Below, in pieces: positions 18,234 through 27,316 of a DNA stretch of 64,000 nucleotides. Under the pieces are notes generated by a model. That model saw only the letters and a list, made by a program, of their open reading frames with translations, was not told the DNA's origin and ran no database searches. Each line of letters begins with the position of its first letter. Within the stretch, counting starts at the first letter, position 1. The position numbers and the translations under genes were made by a program. Where the stretch lies: the NCBI RefSeq assembly GCF_031453615.1, contig NZ_JAVIZT010000001.1:3224001-3288000 (forward strand), given 5' to 3'. Origin of the DNA: Microbacterium sp. SORGH_AS_0428. GTDB lineage: Bacteria > Actinomycetota > Actinomycetes > Actinomycetales > Microbacteriaceae.

Positions 18234-18935
18234 TCAGACGAACTGGTTCGCGCGCTCGAGATCCTCGGCGAAGTCGACCTCGACCGCGTACAGGTCGGAG
18301 ATGTCCATCGGCTCGAGAAGGAGGCCGTCGTGCTGGATGGCGAGTTCGAGTCCGCGCTCGAAGTAGTCCTGATCGTCCACGCGCGCGAGGTGGTGCATGA
18401 ACGAACGCTTGTCGGCGCGCGAGATGTAGTTGATTCCCACGGCCTCGCCGATTCCACCGCGGACCGTCTTGGACAGCTCCTTGATGAAGCCCTCGCTCGT
18501 GACGGTGTACTTGACCTCTTCGTCGCTCACCTTGGCGGTGTTGACGGTGACGAAGGACTGCTCGCGCTCGATGAGAGCCACGGCACGGCCCAGCACCCGG
18601 GGGTCGAAGACGACGTCTCCGTTCATCCACAGCACACCGGCCTTGCCGGTTGCGGACAGCGCGCGCAGCAGGCTCTTCGACGTGTTGGTCTGGTCGTACC
18701 GCTCGTTGTAGACGTAGTCGGCGTCCGGGAAGGCCTCGACGATGGTCTCCGCGCGGTAGCCGACGACCGTCGTGAGCTTGGCGTCGGTGCCGAAAGCCGC
18801 GCGGATGTTGTCGTGCTGCTGGCGCATGATGCTGCGCCCGTCGTTCAGCTGGGTCAGGGGCTTCGGCAGGCTGCGGCCGAGGCGCGAGCCCATGCCGGCG
18901 GCAAGGATCACAGTCTGAAGTCTCATAAGATTCAT
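18234..18935 (-). CDS. Sugar/polyol-phosphate nucleotidyltransferase
   Basis: A 233-residue NTP-transferase fold protein. TVILAAGMGSRLGRSLPKPL is the nucleotide-binding signature, LWMNGDVVFD carries the metal-binding Asp and YAVEVDFAEDLERAN is the second metal-binding region. This is the size and pattern of LicC-like phosphocholine cytidylyltransferases and related enzymes. Near three glycerophosphotransferase-family genes it may supply a CDP-linked donor. Two in-frame ATGs (18935 and 18926) are possible. AGGAG is 2 bases before the first and 11 before the second. Confidence 0.84.
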   Translation of the reverse strand: MNLMRLQTVILAAGMGSRLGRSLPKPLTQLNDGRSIMRQQHDNIRAAFGTDAKLTTVVGYRAETIVEAFPDADYVYNERYDQTNTSKSLLRALSATGKAGVLWMNGDVVFDPRVLGRAVALIEREQSFVTVNTAKVSDEEVKYTVTSEGFIKELSKTVRGGIGEAVGINYISRADKRSFMHHLARVDDQDYFERGLELAIQHDGLLLEPMDISDLYAVEVDFAEDLERANQFV

Positions 18936-19118
18936 CGCTCCTGGAGTCGAAGTTCACGGTCGGTTCACCGACGAAACACTCCTTTGTGCCGTGCCCATGG
19001 TATCCGGGCCACCTGGAAGCCCGCAGATCACCCCGCTCCCGTTGTGGATTCGTGACAATCGGTGACAGGGCCGCATCCCACCGACGGGATCGTCAGGGGC
19101 GATTGATACGTTGGGGAA

Positions 19119-20825
19119 GTGACCTCCACTCCTTCCGGTTCCGACGCGCCCACGCCCGACGACGGCTCCGCCGAGGAGGTCTCCGCGGCACCGAAGAAGC
19201 CGGCATCCGCGCGCCCTTCGACGCCGCGCACTCCGCGCTCCACGACCACCCGTCCGGCAGCGGCTCGCAAGCCCGTCGCGAAGAAGCCGGCGACGTCGTC
19301 GGCGGCAGCGCCCGCGCCCGCCGAGAAGGAGGCTGCGGCGCCCGCAGCTCCGAAGAAGCCTGCGGCGAAGCGGCCGACGGCAGCCAAGCGTCCCGCGGGT
19401 TCGCCCGCGGAGGATGCGGCGGCGCCGGCCGCTGCGGCGAAGAAGCCGGCTGCCGCGAAGAAGCCGGCCGCACCCCGCAAGCCTGCCGCCCGGACGACGA
19501 CGGCCCGTACCGGCGAGACCGCGCCCAAGCCGCGGACCGCATCGCCGCGCACGAAGTCGGCGCAGGCGGGAGCGAAGGCGCCGCGCACGACAGCCGCCAA
19601 GACGCCGCCCGTGGCGCCGATCGACGCGCCGGTTCCGGTGGACTTCGTCATTCCGCCCAAGCCGCCCCTGCCGTCGCGCCCCGCGCCGGCGGATGCGGAA
19701 CAGCCCGCCGCTGTCGACGAGGTCATCGTCCCGGACGAGGCGCCGGTCGAGGCCGCATCGCCGGAGGTGCTCGACGAGGTGCCGGTCGTCTCGGCGACCG
19801 ATGCGGACACCGAGCAGGAGAGCAGACCTGAGCCCGCCGATGCGTCGTCGCCCGAGCCGGTGGAGACGCTGGACGATGTCGTGGTCGAAGAGATCGTCGA
19901 CGAGGTGCCCGAGCCTCCCGCCGTCGTCGATGCCGGCGACGAGACCCCCGACGTGCCGACACCGGCGGAGGCAGAGGTCGTCGTCGTGACCGAACGTGCG
20001 GAGGATGAGGCGTCCGAACGGTTGTTCGCCGATGTCGCCGAGCCGGCGGCTGCAGCGGACGAGCCCCCTCTGGCGCTCGAGGTGAACGGACTGTCCAAGT
20101 CCTACGGCTCGACCGTCGCGGTCGCGGGTATCGATCTCGCCGTCCCCGCCGGCACCTTCTATGGCCTCGTCGGGCCGAACGGTGCGGGCAAGACCACCAC
20201 GCTCTCGATGATCGCCGGGCTCCTGAAACCGGATGCGGGCACCATCCGCGTGGCGGGCGTCGATGCGCGCACCCGGTCACGAGAGGCCAAGAGGCTGATC
20301 GGGGTGCTACCGGACCGCCTGCGCACCTTCGATCGCCTGACCGGGCGCCAGCTCCTCTCCTACGCGGGGCTGTTGCGGGGCCTCGATGCGAACACCGTCG
20401 AGCGCCGCGCCTCCGACCTGGGGCGAGCCTTCGACCTGACAGCGGCGCTGGGCCGATCCGTTTCGGACTACTCGGCGGGCATGACGAAGAAGGTCATGCT
20501 GGCCGCAGCCCTCATCCATTCGCCCCGGCTGCTCGTGCTCGACGAGCCCTTCGAGGCCGTCGACCCGGTTTCGAGCTCGGTCATCCTCGACATCCTGGGC
20601 ACCTACGTGTCGCACGGAGGAACGGTTCTGCTCTCCAGCCACGGGATGGACCTGGTCGAGCGCGTGTGCGACCGTGTGGCGGTGATCGTCTCCGGTCAGG
20701 TGCTGGTCGACGGCACGGTGGCCGAGGTTCGCGGCGAGCAGACGCTCGAGGCGCGGTTCCTCGAGCTCGTCGGCGGCTCGAACGAGGTGGAGGGCCTCGA
20801 ATGGCTGCACACGTTCTCCGACTGA
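19119..20825 (+). CDS. ABC transporter ATP-binding protein with long low-complexity N-terminal extension
   Basis: 568 residues in two parts. Residues 1-about 310 are low complexity: first basic and rich in Pro, Ala and Lys (AAKKPAAAKKPAAPRKPAA), then acidic and rich in Glu, Asp, Val and Pro. The ATPase domain follows, with Walker A GPNGAGKTTT, a shortened signature SDYSAGMTKKV and Walker B LLVLDEPFEAVDP. The GTG start is 6 bases after TACGTT. The stop overlaps the next gene, a permease, by 25 bases. The extension resembles histone-H1-like and ribosome-associated tails in composition. Its role is unknown. Confidence 0.86.
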   Translation: MTSTPSGSDAPTPDDGSAEEVSAAPKKPASARPSTPRTPRSTTTRPAAARKPVAKKPATSSAAAPAPAEKEAAAPAAPKKPAAKRPTAAKRPAGSPAEDAAAPAAAAKKPAAAKKPAAPRKPAARTTTARTGETAPKPRTASPRTKSAQAGAKAPRTTAAKTPPVAPIDAPVPVDFVIPPKPPLPSRPAPADAEQPAAVDEVIVPDEAPVEAASPEVLDEVPVVSATDADTEQESRPEPADASSPEPVETLDDVVVEEIVDEVPEPPAVVDAGDETPDVPTPAEAEVVVVTERAEDEASERLFADVAEPAAAADEPPLALEVNGLSKSYGSTVAVAGIDLAVPAGTFYGLVGPNGAGKTTTLSMIAGLLKPDAGTIRVAGVDARTRSREAKRLIGVLPDRLRTFDRLTGRQLLSYAGLLRGLDANTVERRASDLGRAFDLTAALGRSVSDYSAGMTKKVMLAAALIHSPRLLVLDEPFEAVDPVSSSVILDILGTYVSHGGTVLLSSHGMDLVERVCDRVAVIVSGQVLVDGTVAEVRGEQTLEARFLELVGGSNEVEGLEWLHTFSD

Positions 20826-22372
20826 GGGCCGCTCTCCTGATCGGAGCGCTGCGCGGCGACGCCGCGGAGCGCTGGCGCGCGATCATCGCGAGCGTCCTGG
20901 TGGTGGGCGGTGTCGTCGCCGCCTGCGTCGCGCAGATCGCGCTGCAGGCGGTCACCGCGCAATCCGCTTTCGTGGTGACGGTCCTCGGCGGCAGCGCCGT
21001 CGCGGTCGGTTACGCGCTCGCGCCGCCCATCTCCGGCAGCCCCGACCAACTGGACCCGCGCCGGTTCCAGACCTTCGGTCTGGAACCCAAGCCGCTGGCC
21101 GGCGCGATTCTGCTCGCGAGCGTCGTCAGCGTTCCCGTCCTGGCGCTGGCTGCGGTCGCTGTGGCGACGGCCGTGATGTGGTTCTCGCAGGACGCCGGAG
21201 CGCTCGCTGCGATCGGCCCCCTGCTCGGCCTGGTGACAGCGGTGCTGCTGACCCGCGTCGCCGCGGGCCTCGCCTCGATGTGGACGCTCCCGCGTCGATC
21301 ACGTGAGCTGACCGGGCTGTTCATCCTCGCTTTGCTGGTCGTCTTCGTGCCGGTCGGGGTGTTCTTCGCCTCGCTCGACTGGGGGGACGCGGTTCCGAGC
21401 CAGCTCGACGCGGCGGCGCACGTGCTCGCGTTCACGCCGATCGGCGCGGCGTGGGCGCTGCCGGGCCTCGCTGCGATCGGCGATGTCGGCGGGCTCTGGC
21501 TCGCCGCGATCGTCTCGGTGGTCACGATCGCCCTGCTCGGGTGGGCGTGGTATGCGATCGTGCGCCGCGCGCTCACGACGATCGAGCGTCCCCTCGCCGC
21601 GCGTGAGCGCGGCGGCATGGGATGGTTCTCGGTGCTGCCCGGCACGGCCGGAGGCGCCATCGCCGCCCGCAGCCTCACCTATTGGTTGCGCGATCGTCGC
21701 TACGGCGTGAACGTGCTCGTGGTCCCGGTCGCGGCGCTGCTGACGACCATCCCGCTCCTGGTCGCGGGCGTGCCCGCCGAGTACGTGGCGCTGGTGCCCG
21801 TGCCGATCATCGCGCTCTTCTTCGGCTGGTTGCCCCACAACGATGTCGCCTACGACTCCACGGCGGTGTGGATGCACGTCGCATCCGGCGTGCGCGGCAT
21901 CTCCGATCGGGTCGGACGCCTCGTGCCGATCCTGCTCATCGCGGTGCCGACGTTCGCCGTCGCAGTGCCGGTCGCCGTGGCGATCCACGGGCGTTGGGCG
22001 CACCTGCCGGCTCTCGCGGGTGTGACCATCAGTCTGTTCCTGTCGGGTCTGGGACTCTCCTCCATCGCCTCGGCGGCGGCGCCCTATGCGGTGTCGCGTC
22101 CGGGCGACAGCCCCTTCCAGCAGCCTCAGCGCACCGGTTCGGCCGGCATCCTCTCGCAGGCGCTCGTGATGCTGGGGGCGCTCGCGGTGAGCGTGCCGAC
22201 GCTCTGGTGGGCGTGGCAGGCTGTCTCGGACGATCAGTCGTTCGGACTCGCCGCGCTCGTCGGCGGAGCGGTGACGGGCGTCGTCGTGCTCGGGGCGGGG
22301 CTCGCGATCGGCGCGCAGGTGTTCGAGCGGCGTGAGAGCGAGCTCATGGAGTTCGCCGCCACGACTTCCTGA
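20801..22372 (+). CDS. ABC transporter permease-like membrane protein
   Basis: A 523-residue protein with about twelve hydrophobic segments and few charged residues outside loops. It has no strong named motif. It starts at ATG 20801 inside the end of the ATPase gene, with GGAGG about 8 bases upstream, so the two are translationally coupled. It is the probable membrane half of an ABC exporter of the ABC-2-like type. The substrate is unknown. Confidence 0.82.
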   Translation: MAAHVLRLRAALLIGALRGDAAERWRAIIASVLVVGGVVAACVAQIALQAVTAQSAFVVTVLGGSAVAVGYALAPPISGSPDQLDPRRFQTFGLEPKPLAGAILLASVVSVPVLALAAVAVATAVMWFSQDAGALAAIGPLLGLVTAVLLTRVAAGLASMWTLPRRSRELTGLFILALLVVFVPVGVFFASLDWGDAVPSQLDAAAHVLAFTPIGAAWALPGLAAIGDVGGLWLAAIVSVVTIALLGWAWYAIVRRALTTIERPLAARERGGMGWFSVLPGTAGGAIAARSLTYWLRDRRYGVNVLVVPVAALLTTIPLLVAGVPAEYVALVPVPIIALFFGWLPHNDVAYDSTAVWMHVASGVRGISDRVGRLVPILLIAVPTFAVAVPVAVAIHGRWAHLPALAGVTISLFLSGLGLSSIASAAAPYAVSRPGDSPFQQPQRTGSAGILSQALVMLGALAVSVPTLWWAWQAVSDDQSFGLAALVGGAVTGVVVLGAGLAIGAQVFERRESELMEFAATTS

Positions 22373-22412
22373 CCCGAGCCGCGCACACCCCTCGCGGCTA
22401 CACTTGCTGACC

Positions 22413-22679
22413 ATGAGCACCCCTGCCGACAGCCCCGACCAGGGCGGCCTCGCCACCCTCGACCGCGAGCTCGAAGAGCTCATCCGCGAAGAGACCATCG
22501 AGCCCGGCGATCACGAGCGCTTCTCGCACTACGTGAAGAAGGAGAAGATCCTCGAGTCGGCCATCACGGGCAAGCCCGTGCGCGCGCTGTGCGGCAAGAA
22601 GTGGACGCCGGGACGAGACCCGGAGAAGTTCCCGGTCTGCCCGTCGTGCAAGGAGATCTACGAGTCGCTGCAGCAGTGA
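22413..22679 (+). CDS. DUF3039 family protein
   Basis: An 88-residue protein matching the actinobacterial DUF3039 family: acidic N-terminus (LDRELEELIREET), then HYVKKEKILESAITGKPVRA, and two metal-binding-type cysteine pairs in LCGKKWTPGRDPEKFPVCPSC. It is probably a small zinc-binding protein of unknown role. A TACACT hexamer ends 8 bases before the ATG, consistent with a leaderless transcript. It runs convergent to pncB. Confidence 0.86.
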   Translation: MSTPADSPDQGGLATLDRELEELIREETIEPGDHERFSHYVKKEKILESAITGKPVRALCGKKWTPGRDPEKFPVCPSCKEIYESLQQ

Positions 22680-22689
22680 CGCGCAGCGC

Positions 22690-23995
22690 TCACAGGTAGC
22701 GGGTGGGAATGGCCGGATCCGACCGGCTGAGACCGTGCGCGGCGAGAGGGAGTTCGTCGCGGACGGTCAGATGGTGAGCCCGTGCGGCGCGCACACCCTC
22801 GGGCCCTTCGTGAGCGGCGTCGATCTCGCTGTGCTCGACGAGCCGCACCTGCAATGCCCGGGCATCCGTGAGCGCGGCCGGTGAGTCGGCCGCGTCGATG
22901 CGGATGAGCTCCGCCTCGGCGGTTCCGCCTCGCAGGCCCCGGAAGGCCGTCTTTCGCCCGCCCGTGGAGGTCTTCTCGGCGGACGCCTTGGCGACGCTCA
23001 CCCAGGTACCGTCCGGTTCCTGACGTGCGACCAGCTTGTAGACCATCCCCGCGGTGGGCGTACCCGAACCCGTGACGACGGAGGTGCCGACGCCGTAGGC
23101 ATCGACGGGCGAGGCGGCCAGTGCTGCCAGCGCGTACTCGTCCAGGTCGCTCGTGACGGTGATGCGTGTGTCGGTGGCGCCGAGCGCGTCGAGCTGCGCC
23201 CGCACGCGCGCCGCGACCACGGGCAGATCGCCCGAGTCGATGCGCACGCCGCCGAGCCCCGTTCCCGCCACGCGAATCGCGGTCTCGACGCCCCGCTGGA
23301 TGTCGTAGGTGTCGACCAGCAGTGTCGTGCCGAGTCCCTGGGCGGCGATCTGCGCGCGGAACGCATCCTCTTCGCGCTCGTGCAGCAGTGTCCAGGCGTG
23401 GGCGGCGGTGCCCATCGTGGGGATGCCCCAGGTGCGTCCCGCCTCCAGGTTGCTCGTGGCGCCGAAGCCCGCGATGTAGGCGGCTCGCGCGGCGGCGACG
23501 GCCGAGCGCTCTCCGGCCCCGCCGCGAGCCCATCTCGGCCAGCGGCCGGTCGCCGGCGGCCAGCGACATCCGCGCGGCCGCCGTGGCGACGGCGGAGTCG
23601 TGGTTGAGCACGCTGAGGGCCAGGGTCTCGAGGATCACGGCCTCGAGGAAGCTGCCCTCGACGGTCAGCACCGGAGAGCCGGGGAAGTACAGCTCGCCCT
23701 CGCGGTAGCCGGTGATCGACCCGGTGAAGCGGAAATCCGCGAGGGTCGCGAGCGTGACCGCATCCACCACGCGGTTGTCGCGCAGGTACCGCAGCTCATC
23801 GTCGCCGAAGCGGAACTCGCGCAGCAGGGACAGCAGGCGACCGGTTCCCGCGACCACGCCGAAGCGTCGCCCTCCCGCCAGACGCCGGGCGAACAGCTCG
23901 AAGACCGTGGGCCTGGAGGCGGTGCCGTCGCGCAGCGCCGCCTCGATCATGGTCAGTTCGTAGCGGTCGGTGAGCAGCGAGGTCGTCTCGGGCAT
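22690..23995 (-). pseudogene. pncB: Nicotinate phosphoribosyltransferase, reading frame broken by +1 shift
   Basis: The N-terminal part from ATG 23995 ([18 protein letters not shown]) reads to RPLAEMGSRRG near 23520. The remainder (AVAAARAAYIAGFGATSNLE, then TMGTAAHAWTLLH and LLVDTYDIQRG) is in another frame to 22690. The span is 1306 bases, one over a multiple of three. Removing one G from the GGGG run at 23517-23520 (CCCC on plus) gives SRRAGERSAVAAARAA, aligning with the family without gaps, and 434 residues, the normal length. The enzyme makes nicotinate mononucleotide in NAD salvage. TAGAGT lies 7 bases before the ATG. Sequence error and real mutation cannot be told apart here. Confidence 0.88.
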
Positions 23996-24027
23996 GGCGG
24001 TCACTCTATCGAGCGCGGGTAGGGTGG

Positions 24028-24867
24028 GTGATCGTGGTGGACGACGCGCCGATCGGGATCTTCGACTCCGGAGTGGGTGGTCTGACCGTCGCTCGCGCGA
24101 TCTCGCAGCTGCTGCCGCGCGAATCGCTGCTCTACATCGGCGACACCGCACGCTCGCCCTACGGTCCGAAGCCGATCGCGGATGTGCGCCGCTACTCGCT
24201 GGAGATCCTCGACACACTGGTCGAGCAGGGCGTGAAGATGCTCGTCATCGCCTGCAACACGGCGTCGGCCGCGGTGCTCCGGGATGCGCGCGAGCGCTAT
24301 GACGTACCCGTGGTCGAAGTCATCGGCCCCGCCGTGCGCACGGCACTCGCCACGACGCGCAACAGCCGCATCGGTGTCATCGGCACGACCGGGACGATCG
24401 GCTCCGGCGCCTACCAAGACATGCTCGAGGTGAACCCGAACGTCACCGTGTTCGCGCAGGCGTGCCCGCGCTTCGTCGACTTCGTCGAGGCCGGCGTCAC
24501 CGGCTCGCCCGAGGTGCTCCACATCGCTGAGGAGTACCTGGCGCCCCTGCGCCACGCCGGTGTCGACACGCTCGTTCTCGGCTGCACGCACTATCCCTTC
24601 CTCGAGGGCGCTATCAGCTACGTCATGGGTGAGGGCGTGAGTCTCGTCTCGAGCGACACCGAGACGGCGAAGGACGTCTACCGTCAGCTCGTCTCCCGCG
24701 ATCTGCTGGCAGGCCCCGACGCCGTGGCCCAGCACGTGTACGAGGCGACGGGCTCGTCGGCAGACGACTTCATCCAGCTCGCGCACCGCCTCATGGGACG
24801 CGAGGTGCGTCAGGTGCAGCTCGTGCAGACCGGCACGATCGATCTGCCCCGCACCACCGCGTCCTGA
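24028..24867 (+). CDS. murI: Glutamate racemase
   Basis: 279 residues from GTG 24028. [17 protein letters not shown], the first catalytic cysteine in [11 protein letters not shown] and the second in [10 protein letters not shown] identify MurI, which makes D-glutamate for peptidoglycan. A TAGGGT hexamer ends 8 bases before an in-frame GTG at 24034, so a leaderless start there ([10 protein letters not shown]) is also likely. It is the first gene of a probable murI-rph-rdgB operon and divergent from pncB across 32 bases. Confidence 0.93.
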   Translation: MIVVDDAPIGIFDSGVGGLTVARAISQLLPRESLLYIGDTARSPYGPKPIADVRRYSLEILDTLVEQGVKMLVIACNTASAAVLRDARERYDVPVVEVIGPAVRTALATTRNSRIGVIGTTGTIGSGAYQDMLEVNPNVTVFAQACPRFVDFVEAGVTGSPEVLHIAEEYLAPLRHAGVDTLVLGCTHYPFLEGAISYVMGEGVSLVSSDTETAKDVYRQLVSRDLLAGPDAVAQHVYEATGSSADDFIQLAHRLMGREVRQVQLVQTGTIDLPRTTAS

Positions 24868-24912
24868 CGCCGCATCCCCGACTTCCCGCATCCGCCCTAC
24901 CCGAGGAGAACG

Positions 24913-25659
24913 ATGACCGACATCACCCGCGCCGATGGGCGCACCGTCTCGCAGCTGCGTCCCGTGACGATCGAGCGCGGCTGGTCGAGCCAGGCCGAGG
25001 GCTCCGCGCTCATCTCGTTCGGCAACACCAAGGTGCTGTGCACGGCGTCGTTCACCAACGGCGTACCGCGCTGGCTCACCGGCAAGGGCAAGGGGTGGAT
25101 CACCGCGGAGTACGCGATGCTGCCGCGGGCCACGAACGACCGCAACGACCGCGAGAGCGTCAAGGGCAAGATCGGCGGTCGCACGCACGAGATCTCGCGC
25201 CTCATCGGCCGGGCGCTGCGAGCGGTCGTCGACACGAAGGCGCTCGGCGAGAACACGATCGTCATCGACTGCGACGTACTGCAGGCCGACGGTGGCACGC
25301 GCACCGCGGCGATCACCGGCGCCTACGTCGCCCTCGCCGACGCGATCGAGTGGGGCCGTCGCAAGAAGTTCATCGGGCAGAAGGCTCAGGTGCTCTTCGA
25401 CTCCGTCTCAGCCGTCTCGGTCGGCATCATCGACGGTGAGCCCATGCTCGACCTCGCGTACGTCGAAGACGTGCGCGCCGAGACCGACATGAACGTCGTC
25501 GTGACCGGTCGCGGTCTGTTCGTCGAGGTTCAGGGCACCGCCGAGGGGGCGCCGTTCGACAAGCGAGAGCTCGACGCCCTGCTGGAGCTGGCGGTCGCCG
25601 GATGCGGCGAGCTGGGTCAGGCGCAGGCGGCGGCGCTCGCGGCGGGAGACGAGGCGTGA
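24913..25659 (+). CDS. rph: Ribonuclease PH
   Basis: A 248-residue phosphorolytic exoribonuclease that trims tRNA 3' ends. Typical segments are [33 protein letters not shown] (here as [17 protein letters not shown]), [18 protein letters not shown] and [22 protein letters not shown] lies 5 bases before the ATG. The stop overlaps the rdgB GTG start. Confidence 0.95.
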   Translation: MTDITRADGRTVSQLRPVTIERGWSSQAEGSALISFGNTKVLCTASFTNGVPRWLTGKGKGWITAEYAMLPRATNDRNDRESVKGKIGGRTHEISRLIGRALRAVVDTKALGENTIVIDCDVLQADGGTRTAAITGAYVALADAIEWGRRKKFIGQKAQVLFDSVSAVSVGIIDGEPMLDLAYVEDVRAETDMNVVVTGRGLFVEVQGTAEGAPFDKRELDALLELAVAGCGELGQAQAAALAAGDEA

Positions 25660-26252
25660 CCGACCGCGTGGTGCTCGCCACGCACAACCCGCACAAGGTC
25701 GAGGAGTTCCGCCACATCGTGCAGGCGACCCGTCCCGACCTCACCGTCATCGGCTACGACGGGCCGGAACCGGTCGAGGACGGCGTGACCTTCGCGGCCA
25801 ACGCGCTGATCAAGGCCCGCGCGGCAGCCGCCTACACCGGGCTCCCCGCGCTGGCGGACGACTCGGGCATCTGCGTCGACGTGCTCGGGGGAGCGCCGGG
25901 CGTGTTCTCGGCCTACTGGGCCGGGCACCGCAAGGATGCCGCAGCCAACCTCGAGCTGCTGCTCGATCAGCTCTCCGACATCGCCGACCCCCACCGCACC
26001 GCGCAGTTCGTCTCCACGATCGCCCTCGTCATGCCCGGCGGTGCCGAGCACGTCGTCGAGGGCGTCTGGCCGGGCCGGCTCGCGCTCGCCGCCGGCGGTG
26101 CCGGTGGATTCGGTTACGACCCGATCTTCATCCCCGACGGGCAGTCCGGCGCGGAGCGCACGGTCGGTCAGTTCTCGGCCGCCGAGAAGAACGCCGCGTC
26201 GCACCGCGCCCGCGCCTTCGCCGAGCTCGGACCGCTGCTCAGCGAGCTCTGA
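25656..26252 (+). CDS. rdgB: XTP/dITP diphosphatase (RdgB/HAM1 family)
   Basis: A 198-residue non-canonical purine NTP pyrophosphatase. [12 protein letters not shown] at the start, the metal-binding [34 protein letters not shown] and the C-terminal SHRARAF are the family motifs. The GTG at 25656 overlaps the rph stop (GTGA). The first repeat of the following genomic island begins 11 bases after its stop. Confidence 0.94.
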   Translation: MTDRVVLATHNPHKVEEFRHIVQATRPDLTVIGYDGPEPVEDGVTFAANALIKARAAAAYTGLPALADDSGICVDVLGGAPGVFSAYWAGHRKDAAANLELLLDQLSDIADPHRTAQFVSTIALVMPGGAEHVVEGVWPGRLALAAGGAGGFGYDPIFIPDGQSGAERTVGQFSAAEKNAASHRARAFAELGPLLSEL

Positions 26253-26262
26253 ACCGGGGAGC

Positions 26263-26288
26263 GAGAATCACTCTCGTTCCCGATTGCG
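26263..26288. repeat. Left 26-bp direct repeat of island 1 (attachment-site candidate)
   Basis: The 26 bases starting GAGAATCACTCTCGTTCCCG recur exactly at 31390-31415, where they precede the cation-efflux gene. On the left they begin 11 bases after rdgB. The repeat starts with a small palindrome (GAGA-ATCAC-TCTC). This is best read as attL of an inserted element. Confidence 0.8.
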
Positions 26289-26545
26289 ATTCGACACCGT
26301 CGATTCTCCTAGACAATGGAGCGGCGTGCTCAGGGTTGAGCGTCGTTCGTGCCCACGACTTTGGGCGCGATCTGGGCACGCCGCGTGACTAGTCAAGACG
26401 ACCATGAGGAGGCCGAGGCGCACGCCACTGACGCGAGCTCGTCCTACTCAATCAGCTCTACGGGAGTGGTCCCGAGTATCGTGTCAGTGCTGGCGCACAG
26501 ACCTCGTGCGGGTCCGGCGCACGCTACGACGGATGGGAGTCTCGG

Positions 26546-27316
26546 ATGAGCCATGCTGCCCTCGCAGATCCGGTCGCGCAGTTCCGCTACGAATCCGAGA
26601 TGATCCCGGCGCTGCGCGCTGCGCTTCCCGACGTAGCCTTCGGACACCGGTACCGGCCTTCCGTTGAGGTGTTCACGGAGGTCCCGGCAGTGCATGGGCG
26701 CCCCGATGTGGTCGGCGTCCGATTCGATGCCGCGGCCGTGCAGAGCCGTCGAGCGGCGGGGGTATCCCCGCTCTCCGGCGACACCGAAGTGCGCGCTATC
26801 CATGCCATTGGTGCTAGCGGCGCCGAGTACGGGGAGATCGCCGCATCTATAGGCATGTCACGAGACTACGTGCGTCGTGCCGTTGTCCCACTGCTCAGCG
26901 ATCTTGGATGGGTAACGCGCGACGGCGAACGTGTCACCAGGCGAACTGAAGCTCTCTGGGTGGGACAGCGCGTCGTCACGGTGGAGGCGAAGCTGAGGGA
27001 CTGGCGTCGCGCTCTCGCGCAGGCACGCCGCCAGAAGCACTCCGCGGACGCGGCGTACATCGCGCTTGACGTGCGGGCGGCGGCGCGTGTAGCCCCCTAC
27101 GCCGATCAGATCGCGCACGAGGGTGTCGGTGTGCTGTCAGTTCACGCTGAGACGGGGCGCGTACGTGTTCTGGCGCGGCCCGTGGCTTCCCCTCGACGAT
27201 CCACGGCGGTGGGGCGCGCGCTAGTTGCAGAACGCGCGCTGGACATGATGACCCGCGGCACGCGCGAGGGGCAGATTAGCCCCGTGTTCGGATGGACGCT
27301 GCCGCTACCTGAGTAG
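26546..27316 (+). CDS. PD-(D/E)XK-like nuclease domain with inserted winged helix-turn-helix
   Basis: A 256-residue protein of no named family known to me. The first part has VFTEVPAVHGRPDVVGVRF, which looks like the PD motif of a restriction-endonuclease fold. The second part has VVTVEAKLRDWRRALAQAR followed by ADAAYIALDV, which fits the ExK strand and the following helix and strand. Between them (residues 75-130) is a helix-turn-helix: GAEYGEIAASIGMSRDYVRR with a wing-like stretch. The nuclease core is therefore interrupted by a DNA-binding module. GGGAG lies 7 bases before the ATG. The 3' end overlaps the convergent 403-residue gene by 12 bases. Catalytic activity is inferred from the motif only. 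Confidence 0.7.
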   Translation: MSHAALADPVAQFRYESEMIPALRAALPDVAFGHRYRPSVEVFTEVPAVHGRPDVVGVRFDAAAVQSRRAAGVSPLSGDTEVRAIHAIGASGAEYGEIAASIGMSRDYVRRAVVPLLSDLGWVTRDGERVTRRTEALWVGQRVVTVEAKLRDWRRALAQARRQKHSADAAYIALDVRAAARVAPYADQIAHEGVGVLSVHAETGRVRVLARPVASPRRSTAVGRALVAERALDMMTRGTREGQISPVFGWTLPLPE

